A program made the translations under genes and the position numbers. Below, one piece after another: positions 1 to 5,802 of a DNA stretch of 10,332 nucleotides. Every line of letters starts with the position of its first letter. The stretch's first letter is position 1. Below the pieces are notes generated by a model, which was not told the DNA's origin, ran no database searches, and saw only the letters and a program-made list of their open reading frames with translations. The stretch is taken from contig DMMN01000124.1 of NCBI GenBank assembly GCA_003453835.1, forward strand, positions 1-10,332, written 5' to 3'. This DNA is from Bacteroidota bacterium (GTDB lineage Bacteria > Bacteroidota > Ignavibacteria > UBA10030).

Positions 1-674
1 AGGAGAGTTGCAGCTCTGCGGAAAATCCGATTGAACATCGGCTCAGTGAGTCTTCCTGTGAACGTGTTCTGCTGACTTGGGTGGTAAGTAGCAAGAAGAG
101 TGATATCGTCACCGAGTCGGAGCTCCGCCCCGTGCTGAAAGATTGGTTTCTTCTTCAACGTGCTCCTGCCGATTTCCGCAAACGATTGAACTGCGGCGTC
201 GAAGCCTACCTTGCCGAGGCCGATCACGACCTTTACCTGCTTCAACAACCGGAGCTCTTTGATCAGATAAGGACGACAGGTACGGATTTCCTCCGGCAGC
301 AGCTTGTTCTTTGGAGGCGCGCATCGGCACGTGGCCGTGATATAGCAATCGGAAAGCTCGAGCCCGTCTTCGCGCGACGTGGAGGCAGCCTGGTTGGCGA
401 AGCCGGCTTTGTACAATGCCCTGAACAGCCAATCGCCGCTGCTGTCGCCGGTGAACATCCTTCCCGTGCGATTGCCGCCGTGAGCGGCCGGTGCGAGGCC
501 GACCAAGAGAAGGCGCCCCGTTGGATCACCGAACCCCGGAATCGGTTTCCCCCAATACTCCCAACCAAGGAATCGTTTTGTCTTTTCGCGCGCCACTTGT
601 TCGCGCCATTTCACCAGGCGGGGGCAGCGCGTGCAGCGAACGATCGAATTCTGCAACGATTCCAGCTCGTTCAT
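1..674 (-). CDS. Uracil-DNA glycosylase, family 5 (UDGb), C-terminus cut by window edge
   Basis: This base-excision-repair enzyme removes uracil, and in characterised family 5 members also some other deaminated bases, from DNA. The visible part is 224 residues and open to base 1, so only a short C-terminal tail can be missing. Residues 59-77 hold the first motif, GLAPAAHGGNRTGR followed by MFTGD; the family 5 catalytic Asp is expected in this motif (D77). Residues 198-207 hold the second motif, HPSQQNTFTG. C14 and C17 (CTRC), C118 and C133 fit the four [4Fe-4S] cluster ligands of this family. The ATG at 674 begins three bases after the stop of the upstream hydrolase gene (TGA, CGG, ATG) and gives a normal N-terminus; no clear Shine-Dalgarno precedes it. 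It is the last visible gene of the minus-strand run and is probably translated by coupling. The GLAPAAHGG motif separates it from family 4 enzymes. The family call is firm. Confidence 0.93.
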   Translation of the reverse strand, partial: MNELESLQNSIVRCTRCPRLVKWREQVAREKTKRFLGWEYWGKPIPGFGDPTGRLLLVGLAPAAHGGNRTGRMFTGDSSGDWLFRALYKAGFANQAASTSREDGLELSDCYITATCRCAPPKNKLLPEEIRTCRPYLIKELRLLKQVKVVIGLGKVGFDAAVQSFAEIGRSTLKKKPIFQHGAELRLGDDITLLATYHPSQQNTFTGRLTEPMFNRIFRRAATL

Positions 675-677
675 CCG

Positions 678-1475
678 TCATTCGATTCCGTTCAAGAACT
701 CGATGAGGTGCGTGTTGAAATCGGCCGGGTTTTCGAGATTGCTCATATGCGCTGCCTTTGGAATGATGTGCAGCTTGGACCCTGCAATCTTCTCGTGCAT
801 CGCGTGCGAAGCCGAAGGGGGAGTGAGTTTATCGTGTTCTCCGACCAGGATCAATGTCGGTACGCTGATCGTCGAAAGAGATTCAGTCGTGTCGGTTCGG
901 CACGCGAGGGCGATGGCGGTGCCGCAGATGCCCAAGGGTGAATTACCCTTGATCGTATCCTTAATCATCTCGATTGCCTGCGGATTTGATCGGAACGTCT
1001 CTTCGGCAAAGACGGCTTTCACGAATCCTTCTGCAAAGGCCGGGACACCGTCTGCCTTGATCGCTCTCACCGTTGCGGCACGTTTTGTTTTCCCCTCATT
1101 CCCATCGGCATCGCTTCGCGTGTCGCACAAGACGAATCCTTTTACACGATCAGGATGGCGCTCGAAAGTCCGGAGCGCGATGTATCCCCCCATCGAGAGT
1201 CCGCAAAGCACGGCCTGGGAGATGACCAGATGGTCAAGAAGCGCGATCAAATCGTCGACAAACAACTCGATCGTATACTGTCCGTCTCCGACATCGCTCA
1301 TTCCGTGGCCACGGATGTCGTAGGTGATTGCCCGAACGCCGTTCGGGAGCGCCATCATCTGAGGTTCCCACATTCGATGGTCAAAGGGAAAGCCGTGGAT
1401 GAACACGACGGGAGTTCCTTGCGGCAAGCCTCGCTCCGCGTACTCGGCGTGGAAATTATTGATACGGATCTTCAT
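678..1475 (-). CDS. Alpha/beta-fold hydrolase (3-oxoadipate enol-lactonase-like)
   Basis: This is a 265-residue serine hydrolase of the alpha/beta fold, probably cytoplasmic because no signal peptide is visible. The oxyanion-hole region is FIHGFPFDHRMW (25-36). The nucleophile elbow is CGLSMGG, with Ser94. The acid is probably Asp215 in LVGEHDKLTPP and the base His243 in PKAAHMSNLENP, so the catalytic triad is complete. Overall it resembles the PcaD/RutD/BioH-like group, but no other gene of aromatic, pyrimidine or biotin metabolism is nearby, so the substrate cannot be named. The ATG at 1475 has a purine-rich Shine-Dalgarno (GGGAAGGAA, ending 2 bases before the ATG). The start lies inside the last codons of the glycosyltransferase gene (20-base overlap), which suggests translational coupling. 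The uracil-DNA glycosylase follows after 3 bases. Confidence 0.92.
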   Translation of the reverse strand: MKIRINNFHAEYAERGLPQGTPVVFIHGFPFDHRMWEPQMMALPNGVRAITYDIRGHGMSDVGDGQYTIELFVDDLIALLDHLVISQAVLCGLSMGGYIALRTFERHPDRVKGFVLCDTRSDADGNEGKTKRAATVRAIKADGVPAFAEGFVKAVFAEETFRSNPQAIEMIKDTIKGNSPLGICGTAIALACRTDTTESLSTISVPTLILVGEHDKLTPPSASHAMHEKIAGSKLHIIPKAAHMSNLENPADFNTHLIEFLNGIE

Positions 1476-2649
1476 ACTTCCTTCCCTTCAGTCGATGATC
1501 TGGTGTGAGAGATTGAACGATATCCGTCAGGATTGACTCGGCAGCGTGGGGTTTGGCAAGCTCTCTTGTTGCAGTACGGGCGCGCTCGAGGAGTTCCGGG
1601 GTCTCTAACATTCGCCGCAACTTGTACCCGAGGTTTGGCAGATCGAATGCACGAAAGCCTGCACCGTGTTCGACGATGATGTCGGCGTTCCGCGTTTCCT
1701 GTCCCGGGATCGGATCCACGATGATCATCGGCAGCCGTTTTGCCATCGCCTCCGCCGATGTCAAACCGCCGGACTTCGAGACAAGCACATCCGACGCATC
1801 CATCAGGTCATGAATATTGTCGACGAATCCGAACAGCTTCGGACGAATGTTCGTGGGGAATCGCCTCCCGCCAAGGTTCGATCGCAGCTTCTCGTTCTTT
1901 CCACAGACGATGATGAGATTGAACGAAGCTTGGGCAAATGAGCCGAGCGTGTCGACCACACTATCGAGAATCCTTTCGATTCTCCCGACTCCGAATCCGC
2001 CGGAGAGCAAGAGCACGGTGAAGTTGCGCGAAGGGATGACCATCCGACGTCGTGAGCGGAGTACAGATCTTCTCTTTCCAAACTCCGACATGATCGGGAT
2101 TCCCGCCACGGTAATACGATCGCGTGGAATTCCCTTGGCGTGCAGTTGCCACGCGGACTCGTTATGGTGTACAAAGTATCGCCTCACACTTGGATCGACC
2201 CATAGTTGGTGCACATCGAAATCGGTAGTGACGGCAAAGAACGGGATGTCCATTCCGTCAGCACAGATTTTCTCGGAGATGGAGACATACGGGAGAAAGT
2301 GCGTACAGAGGACGGCTGCCGGTTTCAACGCGCGCAGGGTCTTCAGGTATCGACGGTAGTTGAAGTGATCGAAAAGGCTCAACACACCCTTCTTGTATGG
2401 TCTCCGTTCTGACTTCGAGTAGAAGTAACCCCATAGCTCGGGGATGCGATTGACCATCGCGAGATACGACTCAGCGTAGAGCTTCTTGAACGCCCTTGAG
2501 GTAAAATCGAGGCAATCGTAGTGTTCGGCTCGAATGGGAAGATCGGAGTGGGAGGCGGCTTGGAGAAGAGCGTCACCGGCGCGGATGTGTCCGGCGCCGC
2601 CGGAGGCGGAGAGGATAAGAAAGAACCGCTGTTGTTCGGCGTGGCGCAA
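1456..2649 (-). CDS. Glycolipid glycosyltransferase, MGDG synthase/UgtP-like (GT28)
   Basis: This 397-residue protein belongs to the family that adds galactose or glucose to diacylglycerol at the inner leaflet of the cytoplasmic membrane. The N-terminal acceptor half starts with LILSASGGAGHIRAG (11-25), the family's GG.GH glycine motif. TTDFDVHQLWVDPSVRRYFV (141-160) and GIP (183-185) follow. The C-terminal GT-B half has LLLSGGFGVGR (213-223), IVCGKNEKLR (247-256), GFVDNIHDLMDASDVLVSKS (274-293), GGLTSAEA (294-301) and PIPGQETRNA (313-322). This last part is the nucleotide-sugar site shared with MurG. The length matches the family. The start is TTG at 2649, 14 bases after the hemerythrin stop. 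There is no in-frame ATG before the conserved core and no clear Shine-Dalgarno, so the exact start is uncertain. The sugar and lipid acceptor are not readable; UgtP-like glucosyl or MGDG-type galactosyl transfer are both possible. Confidence 0.9.
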   Translation of the reverse strand: MRHAEQQRFFLILSASGGAGHIRAGDALLQAASHSDLPIRAEHYDCLDFTSRAFKKLYAESYLAMVNRIPELWGYFYSKSERRPYKKGVLSLFDHFNYRRYLKTLRALKPAAVLCTHFLPYVSISEKICADGMDIPFFAVTTDFDVHQLWVDPSVRRYFVHHNESAWQLHAKGIPRDRITVAGIPIMSEFGKRRSVLRSRRRMVIPSRNFTVLLLSGGFGVGRIERILDSVVDTLGSFAQASFNLIIVCGKNEKLRSNLGGRRFPTNIRPKLFGFVDNIHDLMDASDVLVSKSGGLTSAEAMAKRLPMIIVDPIPGQETRNADIIVEHGAGFRAFDLPNLGYKLRRMLETPELLERARTATRELAKPHAAESILTDIVQSLTPDHRLKGRKYEDPYQ

Positions 2650-2663
2650 CGTAATCGGAGTGC

Positions 2664-3152
2664 TCAGTGCTTCATGAGAGGATTCGCGGAGGATGGATAG
2701 AATTTAGAGATGCTCTTCTCTGCATCGGCTAATACGCTTGGCGAGGCCTTTTCTTCAAACAGCGGAAAAAGCCCCCGATCTTCTTTTCGAATGTGCCCCT
2801 CTAACAATTTGCCGAACTCTCTCAGATGGGATTCCAGTGTCTCGGGGTCAGGACTACGGAACCGATGCACGTATTCCTCCATCAGTCGATGTTGGCTCAG
2901 CAGTTCATTGACGATGGTTCGGGCTTCCTCCACGTGCGCCGCAGCGAGCGGAAAGAGTGCCTCCTCTTCCGCCCGAAAGTGCTGACGCAGATGTTCTTCA
3001 TAGAACTTGACGATGTAGTCGGCTTGCCAGAGTGGATCGTGAGACCAGAGTCGCTCCAGGGCCCGAGTCCCTTGTTGGAGACGCACCGCAAGGAGTAATC
3101 CATCGTAGTGGTCACGAGCGAGCGGGATGAGGCTATCGTGTCTCCTTGCCAT
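2664..3152 (-). CDS. Hemerythrin (HHE) domain protein
   Basis: This is a 162-residue, mostly helical protein with the residues of a di-iron hemerythrin-like bundle: His5 and His15 near the N-terminus, His54, His58 and Glu62 in HLRQHFRAEEE, His88 in SQHRLMEEYVH, and His120 with Glu124 in GHIRKEDRGLFP. Such proteins bind O2 or NO or handle iron in the cytoplasm; which of these applies here cannot be told. I chose the ATG at 3152 because MARRHDSLIPLARDHYDGLL matches the usual start of this family and AAGAGG lies 11 bases upstream. A TTG at 3224 in the same frame would add 24 residues and overlap the citrate synthase gene by 28 bases, but has no ribosome binding site. The gene lies 44 bases after citrate synthase and 14 before the glycosyltransferase, so it is probably in their operon. 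Confidence 0.88.
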   Translation of the reverse strand: MARRHDSLIPLARDHYDGLLLAVRLQQGTRALERLWSHDPLWQADYIVKFYEEHLRQHFRAEEEALFPLAAAHVEEARTIVNELLSQHRLMEEYVHRFRSPDPETLESHLREFGKLLEGHIRKEDRGLFPLFEEKASPSVLADAEKSISKFYPSSANPLMKH

Positions 3153-3196
3153 TTGGATCGGCGCCTCTTGTTCCAAGGCTGTGAGTTGACGCCCGG

Positions 3197-4483
3197 CTAC
3201 GAGCGCTTGTTGATGGCTATCCAATTACGTTCGCCGGCACCGAGGTAGATCTGCCGCGGGCGCGCGATCTTCTGCTCGGGATCAAGCAGATGCTCTTGCC
3301 AGTGCGAGAGCCACCCGGCAGTTCGTGGGATCGCGAAGAGAACCGGAAAGAAATCCATGGGGAATCCCATGGCCTCGTAGATCAAGCCGGAATAGAAATC
3401 GACGTTTGGATAAAGCTTCCTCTTCACAAAGTAGTCATCCTCGAGCGCTATGCGCTCGAGCTCGAGCGCGAGATCGAGCTTCGGATTTGTTCCCGTGACT
3501 TCAAACACTTCGTAGGCCAGCTGTTTGATCACCTTGGCGCGCGGGTCGTAGTTCTTGTAGATCCTGTGCCCGAAGCCCATGAGCTTGCGCTTGCCTTCTT
3601 TCACATCCTTGATGATCGCAGAGACGTTGTTCTTCGAGCCGATTTCATCGAGCATCCGCAAAACTGCTTCGTTGGCTCCGCCGTGCAGAGGTCCCCACAA
3701 CGCCGCCGCCGCACCGGCGCAGGCAGAGTAGGGATCGATGTGGGAGCTACCGATGCTGCGCATGGTGTTTGTGCTGCAGTTTTGTTCGTGATCAGCATGG
3801 AGGATGAAGAGAACGGTCAGTGCATGTTCCAGCACGGGATGCGGCTTGTAGCTCTGTCCGATCTTGAACATCATGTTCAAGAAGTTGCCCGCGTAGGTCA
3901 GCTCATTGTCCGGATAGATGTATGGCATTCCCTTGGAGTGTCGATACGTGAAGGCTGCGATGGTGGGAACCTTGCCGATCAGCCGGTACATTTGCTTCCT
4001 GCGCACGTCGGGATTCATGATGTCCTTCGCTTCCGGGTAAAACGTTGACAGCGCCGAGATCGTGCTGATGAACATGCCCATCGGGTGAGCGTCGTATCGA
4101 AATCCTTCCATCAACTTCTTGATGTTCTCGTGCACGAAGGTGTGCATCTTGATGTTGTAGCGCCAGTCCTCGAGGTGTGGCCGATCGGGAAGCTCGCCGT
4201 GCAGAAGGAGATAGGCAACTTCGAGGAAGGACGTGCAGTGTTCGGCCAATTGCTCGATGGGGTAACCGCGGTATCGGAGAATTCCCTTGTCGCCATCAAT
4301 GAATGTAATGTTGCTCTTCACCGAAGCTGTGTTCATGTACGCGGGATCGTACGCCATCATTCCAAAATCGTCCTCATGGACTTTGATTTGGCGAAGGTCC
4401 ATTGCTTTGACTGTGTCGTGCTCGATTGGGATTTCGTACTTCTTTCCTGTTCGGTTGTCGGTGATCGTAAGTGTATCGGGCAT
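3197..4483 (-). CDS. gltA: Citrate synthase, type II-like
   Basis: This enzyme condenses acetyl-CoA with oxaloacetate to citrate, the entry step of the TCA cycle. It has 428 residues, the usual size of the E. coli-type enzyme. The N-terminal small domain (KYEIPIEH) is followed by the large helical domain. Active-site elements are visible: His229 in LHADHEQNCSTNTMR, His267 in WGPLHGGANE, His306 in GFGHRIYKNYDPRA and Asp362 in YPNVDFYSGLIYEAMGFP. IPRTAGW and ARPRQIYLG supply the later substrate-binding arginines. These positions lie very close to the E. coli catalytic His264, His305 and Asp362. The ATG at 4483 has AAGGAG five bases upstream. A GTG at 4561 in frame would add 26 unrelated residues and skip that site, so I reject it. 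It heads the minus-strand run of five genes. A 2-methylcitrate synthase is the main alternative, but its usual partner genes are not seen here. Confidence 0.96.
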   Translation of the reverse strand: MPDTLTITDNRTGKKYEIPIEHDTVKAMDLRQIKVHEDDFGMMAYDPAYMNTASVKSNITFIDGDKGILRYRGYPIEQLAEHCTSFLEVAYLLLHGELPDRPHLEDWRYNIKMHTFVHENIKKLMEGFRYDAHPMGMFISTISALSTFYPEAKDIMNPDVRRKQMYRLIGKVPTIAAFTYRHSKGMPYIYPDNELTYAGNFLNMMFKIGQSYKPHPVLEHALTVLFILHADHEQNCSTNTMRSIGSSHIDPYSACAGAAAALWGPLHGGANEAVLRMLDEIGSKNNVSAIIKDVKEGKRKLMGFGHRIYKNYDPRAKVIKQLAYEVFEVTGTNPKLDLALELERIALEDDYFVKRKLYPNVDFYSGLIYEAMGFPMDFFPVLFAIPRTAGWLSHWQEHLLDPEQKIARPRQIYLGAGERNWIAINKRS

Positions 4484-4488
4484 ATCGA

Positions 4489-4494
4489 CTCCTT
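4489..4494 (-). promoter_or_regulatory. Ribosome binding site of citrate synthase
   Basis: On the minus strand the sequence is AAGGAG, five bases before the ATG at 4483. This near-consensus Shine-Dalgarno decides the start in favour of the 428-residue form over the GTG start 78 bases upstream. Confidence 0.85.
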
Positions 4495-5028
4495 GTGTGG
4501 ATGAAGCCTCTTGATGGGAATTGTGGGCGATAAGAAACAAAAAAAAGCTCTCAGGTTCCACCTAAATCGTTTCCAGGTCGGAACGCGTGCTGCCCGACGA
4601 ACAATGAATAACACTTGGCCTTCATGATTCGATGAATCGACGGACGTCCGGACACCCCCACCGTAGAAATAGAGCTAGACCTTTCAGTTCTAGTGAGCGT
4701 CGAAGCTCGTCGCCCTTGATCGGGGGAGCCGTGCCGCAAGCTCGAACCGTCGGAAATACTCGTTGACTCGACAAATCGTCGTGGGAGGGGAGAGCTTTGG
4801 AGCCGCCATTCCTTAACGAGTCTAGTTGGGGAACCCGACCGCGTGGCGCGGAGGAGACGAGATCGGAACTGAGGTAGGACCCACCTCCTCGTGTGGTGGG
4901 TATTTCGAGAACTGGGGGGATTTGGTGAGAGTGGGTCTATCTTCTTGAAATTAAAGGGCTTATTCGCACTCAATAATTCTCAGGGATTGAGGAACAAACA
5001 AGAAGGTCGATGTGTTGGAAAACTCGAG

Positions 5029-5057
5029 CCCGCCTGCTTTCCTCCTTTGGCGGGTTT
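5029..5057 (+). other. GC-rich hairpin followed by a short T run
   Basis: CCCGCC (5029-5034) pairs with GGCGGG (5049-5054) around a 14-base loop, then TTT. It is a weaker hairpin directly before the strong terminator at 5073-5110. It may be an accessory terminator, or part of the 3' end of the pseudouridine synthase transcript on the other strand. Confidence 0.4.
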
Positions 5058-5072
5058 CATAACAACCTCCCT

Positions 5073-5110
5073 GGCCCCGGCGCTTACGGTGCGCGTCGGG
5101 GCCGTTTTTT
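5073..5110 (+). terminator. Strong Rho-independent terminator on the plus strand
   Basis: GGCCCCG (5073-5079) pairs with CGGGGCC (5097-5103). GCGC (5080-5083) pairs with GCGC (5091-5094), with a two-base bulge and a 7-base loop. G and six T follow (5104-5110). The T run is on the plus strand only; read on the minus strand the stem is followed by AGGGAGGTTG, which is a poor terminator tail. The right arm and loop cover the stop codon and last codons of the pseudouridine synthase, whose TAA sits in the loop. No plus-strand protein gene ends here, so it either blocks antisense transcription into the pseudouridine synthase gene or ends an unannotated RNA. Confidence 0.75.
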
Positions 5111-5737
5111 ATCTTCTCTCGCGGGTCTCCCCAATGAAGCCTTCAATCCCTGTCTTAAGTCATCAACTTCTCGTCCGCTGAGACTTCTGTGATCGCCGGG
5201 TTCGAGATCCCTCAAACTCACAGTCCCGATTTGCACTCGAACAATCCGGAGCGTGGGGTGACCCACCGCGGCGGTCATCTTCCGTATCTGTCTGTTCCGA
5301 CCTTCCGTCAGGGTGATTTCCAGCCACGATGTGGGGACGCTTTTTCTGAAACGGATTGGGATGGGGCGGGGCGGCAGATCCGGTTCCGCAGCAAGGGCGG
5401 CTACTTGCGCAGGTCTGGTTCGTTTTCCTTTAATCAACACACCCGACCGCAGGCGGCCTAGCGCATCCTCAGACGGGATGCGTTCGATCTGGACCAGATA
5501 CGTTCTCGGATGGGCAAATCGTGGCTCCGTCAGGCGGTGCCTGAGTTCGTTGTCGTTGGTGAGCAGGAGGAGCCCTTCACTCTCCGCATCGAGTCTACCG
5601 ACCGGATAGACGTCACCGGGGAATGGGCCAAAATCCCCGAGCGTTCGAAAGCCTTCCATTGGGGAGAACTGCGAGAGGACGCCGAAGGGCTTGTTGAAGA
5701 TGATGTAGTGGAATCGAGTAGTCGTCTGGAGTCTCAT
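5084..5737 (-). CDS. rluE: 23S rRNA pseudouridine synthase, RluE-like (RsuA family)
   Basis: This enzyme converts a specific uridine in rRNA to pseudouridine; the E. coli RluE target is U2457 of 23S rRNA. It has 217 residues, the same length as E. coli RluE, and like it lacks an N-terminal S4 RNA-binding domain. The core begins HYIIFNKPFGVLSQF (10-24). The catalytic motif is VGRLDAESEGLLLLTND (46-62) with Asp50. RKSVPTSWLEITLTEGRNRQ (131-150), then IRKMTAAVGHPTLRIVR, matches the RluE-type C-terminal half. The tail is basic (DKKRPRRAP). I chose the ATG at 5737. A TTG at 5770 lies within the clpC terminator stem and is unlikely to be used. The ATG is only a few bases past that terminator's T tract, so expression probably depends on readthrough or a promoter inside clpC. 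RluE itself, rather than another RsuA-family paralogue, is likely but not proven. Confidence 0.9.
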   Translation of the reverse strand: MRLQTTTRFHYIIFNKPFGVLSQFSPMEGFRTLGDFGPFPGDVYPVGRLDAESEGLLLLTNDNELRHRLTEPRFAHPRTYLVQIERIPSEDALGRLRSGVLIKGKRTRPAQVAALAAEPDLPPRPIPIRFRKSVPTSWLEITLTEGRNRQIRKMTAAVGHPTLRIVRVQIGTVSLRDLEPGDHRSLSGREVDDLRQGLKASLGRPAREDKKRPRRAP

Positions 5738-5743
5738 CGCCTG

Positions 5744-5777
5744 AAAAGAAAAATCCCTTGGTGACGCCAAGGGATTT
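5744..5777 (-). terminator. clpC terminator
   Basis: AAATCCCTTGG (5751-5761) and CCAAGGGATTT (5767-5777) form a perfect 11-bp stem with a 5-base loop. On the minus strand the stem is followed by a T-rich tail (TTTCTTTT after the stem's own T residues). It lies 25 bases after the clpC stop. The tail ends 6 bases before the ATG of the pseudouridine synthase, so the same element separates or attenuates that gene. The stem also has A residues on its 5' side and could work weakly in the other direction. Confidence 0.85.
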
Positions 5778-5802
5778 TGTGCAGTTTCTGAGGGTTCGGT
5801 GA

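Larger units (their letters stand above)
4484..5072. other. Gene-free region of about 590 bases upstream of citrate synthase
   Basis: No reading frame here looks like a protein gene. The longest frames give arginine/serine-rich translations with no domain I recognise. I looked for tRNA, tmRNA, RNase P RNA, SRP RNA and 6S RNA hallmarks on both strands and found none. Structured pieces are present: a hairpin with ACCCACC at 4878-4884 pairing with GGTGGGT nine bases later, the palindrome CGGACGTCCG near 4641, and a hairpin CCCGCC/GGCGGG (5029-5034 with 5049-5054). The minus strand must contain the leader and probably the promoter of the citrate synthase operon, but I could not place a convincing -35/-10 pair. 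The plus-strand terminator just to the right raises the possibility of a plus-strand RNA in this region. Confidence 0.5.

Noticed and set aside
81..941. Plus-strand open frame of 286 codons
   Set aside because: It lies antisense to the uracil-DNA glycosylase and hydrolase genes, whose minus-strand translations carry clear family motifs; the plus-strand translation has no recognisable domain.
3153..3224. N-terminal extension of the hemerythrin protein from a TTG start
   Set aside because: It would overlap citrate synthase, lacks a ribosome binding site, and precedes the usual family start at MARRHDSLIP.
3290..4048. Plus-strand open frame of 252 codons
   Set aside because: It is antisense to the citrate synthase gene and is a by-product of that gene's codon use; it has no domain or ribosome binding site.
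4727..4760. Resemblance to a group II intron domain V (GAGCCGT with a nearby GAACCGT)
   Set aside because: The second arm has the wrong orientation to pair, and there is no reverse transcriptase or other intron domain nearby.
4544..4798. Inverted repeat AAAGCTCTC (4544-4552) and GAGAGCTTT (4790-4798) with an adjacent minus-strand T run, resembling the closing stem of an RNA
   Set aside because: A 9-base inverted repeat is expected about once by chance in a region this long, and the arms do not extend.
4551..4973. Minus-strand open frame of 140 codons upstream of citrate synthase
   Set aside because: Its translation is serine/arginine-rich with no domain, it overlaps the citrate synthase leader, and it has no ribosome binding site. 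It is probably a chance frame.
5738..5770. N-terminal extension of the pseudouridine synthase from a TTG start at 5770
   Set aside because: The extra codons lie inside the clpC terminator stem and tail, which would not normally be translated.
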